Part shown: positions 41,319 to 49,574 of the stretch, piece by piece
Numbering within the stretch: position 1 is the stretch's first letter
How the letters are laid out: each line of letters starts with the position of its first letter
Origin: Prevotella sp.
GTDB taxonomy: Bacteria > Bacteroidota > Bacteroidia > Bacteroidales > Bacteroidaceae
DNA: 52,306 bases
Assembly: GCA_017449025.1 (NCBI GenBank)
Contig: JAFSKJ010000059.1
Location: 1-52,306 of the forward strand
Direction of reading: 5' to 3'
The notes under the pieces: generated by a model
Told to the model about the DNA's origin: nothing
The model's database searches: none
The model's input: the letters and a program-made list of their open reading frames with translations, nothing else
Translations under genes and position numbers: made by a program

Positions 41319-42432
41319 TTTTTCCAACGCACATGCCATAGTGTGCAGCTTCAAAGGCAGAAGCGTTGATGAGTATCACGCAATCATCCACGCAGACAAC
41401 GCCATGCTTACCTTTACCCAGCAGCTTGATGCCGTCACCGAAGCCTACGGCCAATTGCTCAGTCAGCTGCCAGGCAACCCCCGGGCTGTTTTCAAGCGAT
41501 ACTTCCTAAGCGACGCAGCCAACCAGGCCGACGATGTGGAGGCGGTTGACGTAAGCGACTGCGCAAAAAGCATAGTGCAGCAGCCACCACTTGACGGAAC
41601 AAAAATAGCAATGTGGGTGTGGATGATGACTAACGTGGAGACAGGCGTGGCTACAAGCGGACTCTACGAAGCCAGGCACGGCAGCTACTGCCACTTATGG
41701 AACGGCACCGCCCACAACCTGGCTGCGAACTCCGAATACCAGATGCGGCTGCTCTTCAACGAGTATGTCATGCAGCTTGCAGAACAGGGATGCACACTTA
41801 AGGACAACTGCATACGCACGTGGCTCTTCGTGAACGACATAGACCTGAACTACGGAGGAGTGGTAAGGGCCAGGAACCAGGTGTTCTTCACTCAAGGACT
41901 TACCCACGACACCCACTACATAGCTTCCACGGGAATAGGAGGACGGCAGCAAGACCCCAACGTCCTGGCGCAGATGGACAACTATGCCGTTGGCGGACTG
42001 CAGCCAGAGCAGGTGAAGCACCTGTATGCACCAACCCACCTGAACAGGACCAGCGACTACGGAGTGTCGTTCGAACGCGGAACCAGAGTGGACTACGGCG
42101 ACCGCCGACACGTGTTCATCTCAGGCACTGCGAGCATCGACAACAAGGGGCGCATACTCTACCCCAAGGACGTGGTAAAGCAGTTGCATAGGATTTGGGA
42201 GAACGTGGAAGCACTGCTAAGCGAGGCACAGTGCAACTTCAACGATGTGGTGTACATGATTGTATATCTGCGCGATATGTCAGACTACGCAGTGGTGAAA
42301 AAGCTCTACGAGGAGCGCTTCCCCAATATGCCCTACGTGATAGTGCTCGCTCCTGTCTGCCGCCCGGGATGGCTGATAGAAATGGAGTGCATGGCCGTGA
42401 AGGAAACCCAATCGGCGTTCGAACCCCTGTAA
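41296..42432 (+). CDS. Rid/YjgF-superfamily protein, chorismatase-like
   Basis: A 378-residue protein. The C-terminal 130 residues are a Rid (YjgF) fold: RRHVFISGTASIDNKGRILYPKDV, then VKQLHRIWENVEALLSE and FNDVVYMIVYLRDMSDYAVV, ending GWLIEMECMAV. The preceding region (CIRTWLFVNDIDLNYGGVVRARNQVF, ASTGIGG) has the arrangement of a second degenerate Rid domain. Two such domains in tandem are typical of the FkbO/Hyg5 chorismatases. Whether it acts on chorismate is uncertain. Its start overlaps the kinase-RapZ stop by 23 bases. The spacing argues for joint expression with the amino-sugar kinase. Confidence 0.75.
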   Translation: MIASTQYDFSNAHAIVCSFKGRSVDEYHAIIHADNAMLTFTQQLDAVTEAYGQLLSQLPGNPRAVFKRYFLSDAANQADDVEAVDVSDCAKSIVQQPPLDGTKIAMWVWMMTNVETGVATSGLYEARHGSYCHLWNGTAHNLAANSEYQMRLLFNEYVMQLAEQGCTLKDNCIRTWLFVNDIDLNYGGVVRARNQVFFTQGLTHDTHYIASTGIGGRQQDPNVLAQMDNYAVGGLQPEQVKHLYAPTHLNRTSDYGVSFERGTRVDYGDRRHVFISGTASIDNKGRILYPKDVVKQLHRIWENVEALLSEAQCNFNDVVYMIVYLRDMSDYAVVKKLYEERFPNMPYVIVLAPVCRPGWLIEMECMAVKETQSAFEPL

Positions 42433-42471
42433 ATAATTATTCTTGAAGTAGTAAACAAAAACATTTCCGTT

Positions 42472-44991
42472 ATGAACATACTAAAAAAATGTCTGCCCGA
42501 CGTAGTGGCAGTTGTATTGTTTGCCATTGTGGCCTTAGCGTATTTCTACCCTGCCGACATTGAAGGGCGAATACTTTTCCGCCACGACTCGTCGGCCGGT
42601 CGCGGTGCCGGACAGGAGCAGCAGGAATACCTGGCACGTACCGGCGAGCGTACTCGCTGGACCAACGCCCTTTTCTCTGGAATGCCAACCTACCAGCTTG
42701 CCCCGTCGTACAAAAGCACGGATATGCTCGAAAAGGCAGAGAAAGTATACCACCTCTGGCTGCCCGAGAACGTGTGGTATGTGTTTGCCTACCTGCTGGG
42801 ATTCTACATCCTGCTGCGTGCTTTCGACTTCAGGCAGTCGTTAGCAGCACTCGGCTCCATCGTCTGGGCCTTTTCCACCTATTTCTTAATAATAATAGCC
42901 GCCGGACACATCTGGAAGGTGATGGCTTTGGCATATCTGCCGCCATTGATTGCAGGAATAGTGCTTGCCTACAAGGGAAAGTACCTTTGGGGATTGGTGG
43001 TGACAGCACTGTTTACCGCCTTCGAGTTGCATGCCAACCACGTGCAGATGACTTATTACTATCTGTTCATAATACTCGCACTTATACTGGCCTACCTTGC
43101 CGAAGCAGTGCGCAGCGGACGCTGGACTAACTTTGCCAAGGCTACTGCAGCGGCAGTCGTTGGCGGACTCATCGGCGTGGCTGTAAACCTGTCGAGCATA
43201 TACCACACATGGCAGTACGGACAGGAGTCAATGCGCGGCAAGAGCGAACTGGTGAAAGCAAACAGCAGCAACCAGACCAACAGCGGACTGGAGCGCGACT
43301 ACATAACACAGTGGAGCTACGGCATAGGCGAGACGTGGACGCTGCTGGTGCCTAACACCAAGGGCGGGGCATCGGTGCCACTGGCCATGAACGAGAAGGC
43401 CATGGAACATGCCGACAACAACTACGTTGGCATTTACCAGCAGTTGGGACAGTACTGGGGCGAACAGCCGGGCACGAGCGGCCCCGTCTACGTGGGAGCT
43501 TTCGTGCTTACCCTATTCATACTGGGACTCTTCATAGTGAAGGGTCCGGTAAAGTGGGCACTGCTCGCAGTCACCGTACTCTCAATCTTACTCTCGTGGG
43601 GAAAGAACTTCATGGGGCTTACCGACCTTTTCATCGACTACGTGCCCATGTACTCCAAGTTCCGCACCGTGGCCTCCATACTTGTCATTGCCGAGTTCAC
43701 CATTCCCCTGCTGGCCATGCTCGCCCTGCGCGAATACATGCGCCAGGTGGAGGATGCTACAGCCGATGCCGCCAGCAAGACAAAACTGCTGAAACACACC
43801 TATGTCGCCTTCGCGCTAACAGGCGGTTTCTGCCTTCTCTTCGCTGTCATGCCCACAGTGTTCTTCCCGAGCTACGTATCAAGCAGCGAGATGCAGGCCA
43901 TGAGCCAGATACCACACGAGCAGCTCATGCCGCTGCTGGCTAACCTGAGCGAGATGCGGCGCGCTTTGTTCACCAGCGACAGCTGGCGCTCGCTGATAAT
44001 CATACTCATAGGCACAACATGCCTGCTGCTCTACCGCGCCCGCAAGATTAAGGCAAACGTACTGGTGGGCGCTCTGGTGCTGCTCTGCTTGGTTGACCTA
44101 TGGCAGATAAACAAGCGATACCTTAACGACGACATGTTCGTTGACAAGCAGGAAAGGGAGATGCCCGTGAGAAAGACACAGGCCGACGAGCAGATACTCA
44201 TGGACAAGGCCTTGGACTACAGGGTGCTGAACCTATCGACAAACACGTTCAACGAAAACGAGACCAGCTACTACCACAAGAGCATTGGCGGATACCACGC
44301 CGCCAAGCTGCGCCGCTATCAGGAGCTGATAGAGGCATACATACAGCCAGAGATGGAGAAAACCATGCAGGCCGTGGCTGAAGCCGGAGGCGACATGACA
44401 CAGGTGAACGGCGACAGCATCTTCCCCGTTCTCAACATGCTCAACACCAAGTATCTCATACTGCCACTGCAGACTGGGCAGACCGTGTCAATACAGAATC
44501 CTTACACGTACGGAAACGCCTGGATAGTTGACAATGTGGTGTATGCCGACAATGCCAACGGCGAACTTGAAACCATGGCCAACACCGACCTGCGCCATAC
44601 TGCCATTGCCGACAAGAAGTTTGAGCAGACACTGGGCAGCAGCACAAGGCAAGACACTCTAAGCCTGGCGTCCATCACCAGCTACGAGCCTAACCACCTG
44701 ACCTACGACGTCAGCACAGGCAAGGGAGGAGTGGTGGTCTTCTCGGAAATCTACTATCCCGGATGGACGGCAACCATCGACGGCCAGCCAGCAGAGCTCG
44801 GTCGCGTCGACTACGTACTGCGCGCACTTAACGTACCCGCCGGAAACCACAAGGTGGAGCTGGCGTTCCACCCCGCGTCGGTAAGCGCCACCGAGAGCAT
44901 AGCCTACGCCTCCTACGCCATACTGCTGCTGTTCGTGCTGCTTGCAGCATTCATGCAGTACCGCTCGCAGAAGAATCGCCATGACAGATGA
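42472..44991 (+). CDS. YfhO-family membrane protein
   Basis: An 839-residue polytopic membrane protein of the YfhO family, a GT-C-like group linked in other bacteria to glycosylation of cell-envelope polymers. It opens with a helix (VVAVVLFAIVALAYFYPADI) and the conserved HDSSAGRGAGQEQQEY and WTNALFSGMPTYQL luminal segment. About a dozen further helices follow, then a large soluble C-terminal domain (LDYRVLNLSTNTFNENETSY, YYPGWTATIDGQPAEL) and a last helix near 813-833. It follows the Rid gene by 39 bases. The specific substrate cannot be read from the sequence. Confidence 0.9.
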   Translation: MNILKKCLPDVVAVVLFAIVALAYFYPADIEGRILFRHDSSAGRGAGQEQQEYLARTGERTRWTNALFSGMPTYQLAPSYKSTDMLEKAEKVYHLWLPENVWYVFAYLLGFYILLRAFDFRQSLAALGSIVWAFSTYFLIIIAAGHIWKVMALAYLPPLIAGIVLAYKGKYLWGLVVTALFTAFELHANHVQMTYYYLFIILALILAYLAEAVRSGRWTNFAKATAAAVVGGLIGVAVNLSSIYHTWQYGQESMRGKSELVKANSSNQTNSGLERDYITQWSYGIGETWTLLVPNTKGGASVPLAMNEKAMEHADNNYVGIYQQLGQYWGEQPGTSGPVYVGAFVLTLFILGLFIVKGPVKWALLAVTVLSILLSWGKNFMGLTDLFIDYVPMYSKFRTVASILVIAEFTIPLLAMLALREYMRQVEDATADAASKTKLLKHTYVAFALTGGFCLLFAVMPTVFFPSYVSSSEMQAMSQIPHEQLMPLLANLSEMRRALFTSDSWRSLIIILIGTTCLLLYRARKIKANVLVGALVLLCLVDLWQINKRYLNDDMFVDKQEREMPVRKTQADEQILMDKALDYRVLNLSTNTFNENETSYYHKSIGGYHAAKLRRYQELIEAYIQPEMEKTMQAVAEAGGDMTQVNGDSIFPVLNMLNTKYLILPLQTGQTVSIQNPYTYGNAWIVDNVVYADNANGELETMANTDLRHTAIADKKFEQTLGSSTRQDTLSLASITSYEPNHLTYDVSTGKGGVVVFSEIYYPGWTATIDGQPAELGRVDYVLRALNVPAGNHKVELAFHPASVSATESIAYASYAILLLFVLLAAFMQYRSQKNRHDR

Positions 44992-45008
44992 AGAAAAACA
45001 GGCAAAAA

Positions 45009-45040
45009 GTTGCGGGAACGAATGAAAATGAGTAACTTTG
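45009..45040 (+). promoter_or_regulatory. Promoter for the histidine acid phosphatase
   Basis: GTTG 45009-45012, 20 bases, TAACTTTG 45033-45040, leader about 40 bases. Confidence 0.7.
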
Positions 45041-45080
45041 CAGCCGTTTTCAAGAGGTATAACAATTCCCAACGGATGAC

Positions 45081-46421
45081 ATGAACACTAAGATACATTA
45101 CCAGAGACTTTTCTCAGCAATAGCCGCAACGATGGCTGCTGCAACCATGTGTGCCCAACTGCCCAGCTCCGCCACAGCCCGTCAGGAGCTGAAGGAAAAC
45201 CCATTCCTTGCCGGCAGCAACTACTTAGACTACGACCGCCAGCTGCCAACAGCGGCTCTGACACCAGCCCCGAAGGGCTACGAGCCTTTCTACATGAGCC
45301 ACTATGGCCGTCACGGTTCCAGATGGCTCATTTCCGAGGGCGACTACCGTAACCCCACTACCACACTCCGCGACGCACGCTCACAAGGCAAGCTCACCCC
45401 TACAGGACTTGAAGTGCTGAAGAAGCTGGAAGATTTCATGCCCACCACCGAAAAGCGATTAGGCGACCTAACAACCGTAGGCGAGCGACAGCATCACGGC
45501 ATAGGCCGGCGCATGGCACAGAACTTCCCGGAGCTGTTCAAGAAAAAGAACATTGCCATCGACGCCAGAAGCACGGTGGTCATACGTTGCATCCTTTCCA
45601 TGATTGCCGAGTGCGAGGAGCTGGCTGCTGCTAACCCCACGGCACGCATCCACAACGACGTGAGCGAGGCACTGCAGTACTACCTTAACCAGCCATGGGA
45701 GGGCCGAGTAAAGAACAAGGGGCGCAGCACCGGCGACAAGGAGTACAGACAGGCACAGCTCAGCTACACGCATCCCGAGCGCCTCATGCGGCTGCTCTTC
45801 AACGACGAGCAGTGGGTTTACAACAACGTGAAGGCGGGAGAGCTAATGCGCCAGCTTTTCGAGGTGGCAACAAACATGCAGAGCCACGACACCGACATAG
45901 AACTGCTGTCGCTCTTCAACGAGGAAGAGGTCTACGACCAGTGGCGAATACGCAACATCGGGTGGTATCTCGACTACGGAGCATGGCCAGGCTCGGGAAG
46001 CATCATGCCATTCAGCCAGCTCAACCTGCTGAAAAACATCATAGAGACTGCCGACACAGTAACACAGGCACAGGTGACAATGCGATTCGGGCACGAAGTG
46101 TGCGTGATGCCACTGGCATGCCTAATGGAACTCGACAACTGCGGCGTACAGGTGACAAACCTCGACACACTCGACAACGTATGGCGCAACTACCGCATCT
46201 TCCCCATGGCATGCAACATACAGATGGTGTTCTACCGACCGAAAAAGGGAGCACAACACTCTGCGTTAAAGACTGCCGACGACGTGCTGGTGAAGGTGTT
46301 GCTCAACGAGCGGGAGACACGACTGCCCATAGCAACAACGCAGTGGCCATACTACCGATGGCAAGAACTGAGGAAATACTACACTGACAAGATAAGCCGC
46401 TTTGAGGCCGAAGGGAAGTAA
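45081..46421 (+). CDS. Histidine acid phosphatase (MINPP/phytase-like), exported
   Basis: A 446-residue exported phosphatase with a signal peptide ending near MCAQ. The active site is FYMSHYGRHGSRWLIS, containing the RHGxR nucleophile histidine near residue 77. The proton donor region MRFGHEVCVMPLACLM, about 300 residues later, carries HE, as in MINPP-type phytases. Such enzymes dephosphorylate inositol phosphates or other phosphomonoesters outside the cytoplasm. It has its own promoter. A LacI-type regulator begins 43 bases downstream and may control the pair. Confidence 0.9.
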   Translation: MNTKIHYQRLFSAIAATMAAATMCAQLPSSATARQELKENPFLAGSNYLDYDRQLPTAALTPAPKGYEPFYMSHYGRHGSRWLISEGDYRNPTTTLRDARSQGKLTPTGLEVLKKLEDFMPTTEKRLGDLTTVGERQHHGIGRRMAQNFPELFKKKNIAIDARSTVVIRCILSMIAECEELAAANPTARIHNDVSEALQYYLNQPWEGRVKNKGRSTGDKEYRQAQLSYTHPERLMRLLFNDEQWVYNNVKAGELMRQLFEVATNMQSHDTDIELLSLFNEEEVYDQWRIRNIGWYLDYGAWPGSGSIMPFSQLNLLKNIIETADTVTQAQVTMRFGHEVCVMPLACLMELDNCGVQVTNLDTLDNVWRNYRIFPMACNIQMVFYRPKKGAQHSALKTADDVLVKVLLNERETRLPIATTQWPYYRWQELRKYYTDKISRFEAEGK

Positions 46422-46464
46422 AACCAGACGACCACCAGACGACCAATACCCCAAACGACCAACA

Positions 46465-47526
46465 ATGGCAATAGAGAAAATCAGGATAAAAGACATAGCC
46501 GAACGTGCAGGAGTAAGCGTAGGCACCGTTGACCGCGTGCTGCACAACAGGCCAAACGTGTCGAAGAAAGCTCTCGAAAAGGTTCAGAAAGCACTCGGCG
46601 AGATGGACTACAAGCCCAACATGTATGCATCGGCATTGGCATACAACAAGACATACACCTTCTACTGCCTACTGCCTAAGCACGAGAGCGAGGCATACTG
46701 GGAAGAGATTGAACAGGGAGCTAACGCCGCATGCGAGCGACGACGCGACTTCGGCATCTCCGTGGAGTTCATCTACTACAAACGCTTCGACGTGAAGACG
46801 TTCGAGAAGGCCACAGCCGAATGTCTCAAGCAAAACCCCGACGGGGTGATTATTGTGCCATCGAAGCTCGACGTGACACGACAGTTCACCGACAAGCTGC
46901 ACGAGCTGCAGGTGCCGTTCATACTCCTTGACTCCTACATGCCCGACCTGCGGCCACTGTCGTTCTACGGACAGGATTCCTTCCAGAGCGGATACTTCGC
47001 AGCACGAATGCTGATGCTAATAGCGTCGAAGGAAAAAGAGATAATGCTAATGAAGCAGATGCGCGACGGAAACGTGGCGTCAAAGCAGCAGGAAAACAGA
47101 GAGACGGGGTTCCGCCACTACATGCGCGACCACTTCCCGGACATTGAGATTACGGAGGTCAACCTGCCACTTGACGAAAAGCGCGAGAGCTACGACGACA
47201 TACTTGAGGATTTCTTCAACAGCCACCCTCAGGTGCACCACTGCATAACCTTCAACTCCAAAGCACACCTCGTGGGCGAGTTCCTGCTCCGTTCCAACCG
47301 CCGAAACATACAGATAATGGGCTACGACATGGTGCCAAAGAACGAGGAATGCGTCAAGGAGGGAAGCATTTCCTTCCTCATTGCCCAGCATGCCTACAGG
47401 CAGGGAGCACTATGCGTAGAGTCTCTCTTCGAGGCCATCGTGCTCAAGAAGAAAATCACGCCTGTCAACTACATGCCCATTGAACTGCTCACCAAGGAGA
47501 ATGTAGCCTTCTACAGGCGCTCATAG
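46465..47526 (+). CDS. LacI-family transcriptional regulator
   Basis: A 353-residue regulator. The HTH is at residues 6-28 (IRIKDIAERAGVSVGTVDRV, then LHNRPNVSKKALEKV). A PBP1-like core follows (YTFYCLLPKHESEAYWEEIE, DGVIIVPSKLDVTRQF, FYGQDSFQSGYFAARML, IQIMGYDMVP). Several of these features (the GTVDRV helix and the QDS-SGY-AARM segment) characterise a Bacteroidota subgroup whose ligands are unknown. ATG 46465 is chosen because the longer frame only reads through the upstream ACGACCA-rich spacer. It lies just behind the acid phosphatase gene. Confidence 0.9.
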   Translation: MAIEKIRIKDIAERAGVSVGTVDRVLHNRPNVSKKALEKVQKALGEMDYKPNMYASALAYNKTYTFYCLLPKHESEAYWEEIEQGANAACERRRDFGISVEFIYYKRFDVKTFEKATAECLKQNPDGVIIVPSKLDVTRQFTDKLHELQVPFILLDSYMPDLRPLSFYGQDSFQSGYFAARMLMLIASKEKEIMLMKQMRDGNVASKQQENRETGFRHYMRDHFPDIEITEVNLPLDEKRESYDDILEDFFNSHPQVHHCITFNSKAHLVGEFLLRSNRRNIQIMGYDMVPKNEECVKEGSISFLIAQHAYRQGALCVESLFEAIVLKKKITPVNYMPIELLTKENVAFYRRS

Positions 47527-47931
47527 ACACCCCTTAGCCCACATTGCAGCAATGGGCATCAAGTTGGGTGTTGACAAGGACGTGTGTCTCCGTTTCTGGA
47601 CTTCAACATCAACGAACTGAAGCCGTCGGATGCGATTGTTCGAGCGTCCCAGGCATCCAGTGTAAGAAGTTTCAGCCATTAACGTCCCTTAACGTGGAAA
47701 ACAGGAAAAAACATCACACCCACTGACCTCTTATATATGCCCCACATAATTCCAGCGCTTTTTTGCGGAAGACATGCAAACTTTTCCTTTTCAAATTCGC
47801 CCAAAATTCTTGAGTTTGCAGAAAACTTATCAAAATATAACAGTAAAAACTATAAAAAAACATCATTTGTTTTGGAATTTCGAATATAATTATTAAATTT
47901 GCGGACTAAAAAATATGGAATTATTAAATCC
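47527..47931. other. 405-base intergenic region; possible gene remnant and composition change
   Basis: The first 150 bases can be read as IAAMGIKLGVDKDVCLRF and, one frame over, FLDFNINELKPSDAIVRAS. This looks like a decayed coding fragment with a frameshift, but I cannot name its family. From about 47700 the DNA becomes strongly AT-rich, marking the start of the accessory block. The end holds the promoter of the toxin gene. Confidence 0.45.
47871..47901 (+). promoter_or_regulatory. Promoter of the toxin-antitoxin-chaperone-like operon
   Basis: TTTG 47871-47874, 19-base spacer, TAAATTTG 47894-47901. Transcription would begin near 47908, which excludes the TTG at 47899 as a start and favours GTG 47932. 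Confidence 0.65.
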
Positions 47932-48518
47932 GTGAGTTTAAAAATTGCAGGAACAAAGACCATCTTCAAGGATCACTTGTATAGTATTCAGTATGAGGGT
48001 TGCAGTGAATCGGAATTCACCAGGCTTTTCAATTTATGGAAGAATCCCGAAAACGTTGACCTGTTCATCGATACCTATAAAGACTTAATGATAAGTCCTT
48101 TTTGGGTAGCACAAGGCATATCTGCCTCATATGCGAGACGTCTTATTACGCAAGAGGTTTAGCAACAGAGTCTCATTTCCTTGACCTGTATCTGAACACC
48201 ATAAACGGTGATGTTCCTGATTTCAATCAGGAATTTGTCTTCCTTGACAAACAGGTGTTTGAGTTCAGACTAAGGTCAAAACACAAAATGTATGGCACTC
48301 ATGGGAAGGACTGCCCATCGTTCCTTCGAATCTATGCCATTAAAGTTGAGAACAACTGCTTTCTCATTACAGGAGGAGCAATCAAATTAACACACCGCAT
48401 GGACGAAGCAGAATATCTCCAAGAAGAGGTAAGGAAGCTGAATACAGTACATGACTGGTTAGAGCAAGAGTATATTTTAGACGTAGAAGATTTAAATAAT
48501 TATGAGTCGTATGAATAA
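47932..48518 (+). pseudogene. RelE/HigB-like toxin gene, frameshifted
   Basis: Frame 1 from GTG 47932 reads SLKIAGTKTIFKDHLYSIQY, then EFTRLFNLWKNPENVDLFID, and stops at 48162 after RLITQEV. Frame 2 continues LATESHFLDLYLNTINGD, CPSFLRIYAIKVENNCFLIT, GGAIKLTHRMDEAEYLQEEV to 48518. Adding one T in the run at 48159-48161 fuses them without loss (QEV-LATESHF). The product would be a 195-residue protein whose C-terminal half has the RelE/HigB pattern RIYA-KVE-F-ITGGAIKLT. It overlaps the antitoxin gene by 17 bases. As read, the toxin is probably inactive, unless the shift is programmed or an assembly error. The family assignment comes from pattern recognition. Confidence 0.65.
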
Positions 48519-48963
48519 GAACATGAGCAAGGTTGACTTCCTGAATAAGATTTCAGCAGGTCAAGATACAGAATGGCTGAAGGAAGCTATGTGGAGAAGG
48601 GAAAATGCCGCTTGGCTAAAGAAGTCCATGGATATTGCCAATGATGTTCTTGACGAACTTCATAGGCAAAAGACGTCCAAGTCCGACTTTGCAAGGGCTA
48701 TGGGCGTGTCACCACAACGTGTTACTACACTGCTCAGTGGCAGGGAGAAGATGAATCTTGAAACCATTTCCAAGATGGAAGAAGCCCTGCACATAACTCT
48801 TGTCCGTACTGGAGCCAAAGCAGAAGAAAGTGTTTCTGAAAAGCATCGACATGCAGTCAGCTTCATGCTTCCTCTTGTACACTACGCTACAGAATCTCTG
48901 AAAAGTGCGGATAACATCTTTGTAAATTCAAAGCGTGGAAAGGTAGAATTAAATTGTATTTAG
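48502..48963 (+). CDS. HTH (XRE/HigA-like) antitoxin
   Basis: A 153-residue protein. An N-terminal helical region (LKEAMWRRENAAWLKKSMD, IANDVLDELHRQ) precedes an XRE helix-turn-helix at about 60-95 (KSDFARAMGVSPQRVTTLLS, GREKMNLETISKMEEAL). A C-terminal extension of about 50 residues follows (RHAVSFMLPLVHYATESLKS to VELNCI). Its ATG lies inside the upstream toxin frame, and the third gene starts 4 bases after its stop, so the three genes form one operon. In TAC systems the antitoxin carries a hydrophobic C-terminal extension that requires a SecB-like chaperone. The FMLPLVHYA segment here could play that part. ATG 48523 is a possible shorter start. Confidence 0.85.
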   Translation: MSRMNKNMSKVDFLNKISAGQDTEWLKEAMWRRENAAWLKKSMDIANDVLDELHRQKTSKSDFARAMGVSPQRVTTLLSGREKMNLETISKMEEALHITLVRTGAKAEESVSEKHRHAVSFMLPLVHYATESLKSADNIFVNSKRGKVELNCI

Positions 48964-48967
48964 CCCT

Positions 48968-49381
48968 ATGGATAAGATTCTTTATAACCTCGTAAAAATA
49001 AACACGAAATTGTTCGAGATAAACCTCGACAATTATGATGAAGGCAATTCACCTGATAAAACCATAACGGTGTCATTCAAGGTGAACAGTAAATTCTGTA
49101 ACATAAGCGTCCTGTCTGAAATCCAGTATAATCAGGAGAATCGCAACATCATTAAGCTACAGGTTGAATGTGTATTCAATATTGAACCCAACTCGTTCAA
49201 AGGACTGACCGAGAACGGTAAGATCACAATTCCCGCTGCCCTTGCACGGACTTTGTTTGCCACTACAACAAGTACAGCAAGAGGAGTGTTATTCGACAAA
49301 CTCGAAGACACCATCCTCAAAAATGAGATTTTGCCAATACCTGACTGGAACGAGATAAAGGATCTTGAACAAAACATATAA
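48968..49381 (+). CDS. SecB-like small protein, third gene of the TA operon
   Basis: A 137-residue acidic cytosolic protein. The pattern of beta strands (KTITVSFKVNSKFCNISVLS, IIKLQVECVFNIEPNSFK), then an amphipathic helix region (ITIPAALARTLFATTTSTARGV as a sequence of short pieces) and the closing ILPIPDWNEI, resembles SecB. There, strands ending in EVQQGGIFSI are followed by NILFPYARECI and NLAPVNFDAL. Placed directly behind a toxin and an HTH antitoxin, it matches the gene order of the mycobacterial HigB-HigA-SecB-like (TAC) operon. The likeness is by eye and weak at residue level. A different small beta-rich family cannot be excluded. Confidence 0.55.
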   Translation: MDKILYNLVKINTKLFEINLDNYDEGNSPDKTITVSFKVNSKFCNISVLSEIQYNQENRNIIKLQVECVFNIEPNSFKGLTENGKITIPAALARTLFATTTSTARGVLFDKLEDTILKNEILPIPDWNEIKDLEQNI

Positions 49382-49404
49382 TGCGTTGCATAATAAGACA
49401 GTGG

Positions 49405-49430
49405 AAGGGATGCCGCGGCATCCCTTTTTC
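49405..49430 (+). terminator. Intrinsic terminator of the TA operon
   Basis: AAGGGATGCC, loop GC, GGCATCCCTT followed by TTT: a perfect 10-bp stem with a T tract. It clearly ends the operon beginning at 47932. Confidence 0.88.
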
Positions 49431-49574
49431 AGTTCATATAGTGAACCCCTAAATTCTTCTATGATTATCTTTGAAATATACATGTCGTCTACAATTATAC
49501 TAACCTATTCAAATCATTAAACTGCTCCAACATTCTGTTTCCACAACAGAAGACTTGAGGAACATGAGAAAAGG

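Noticed and set aside
47544-47726. 60-codon ORF at the start of the accessory region
   Set aside because: No start-site signal, the frame is mixed, and the likely remnant spans two frames. It is noted only as possible decayed coding DNA.
47899-47931. TTG start at 47899 for the toxin gene
   Set aside because: It lies inside the -7 box TAAATTTG, upstream of any likely transcript start.
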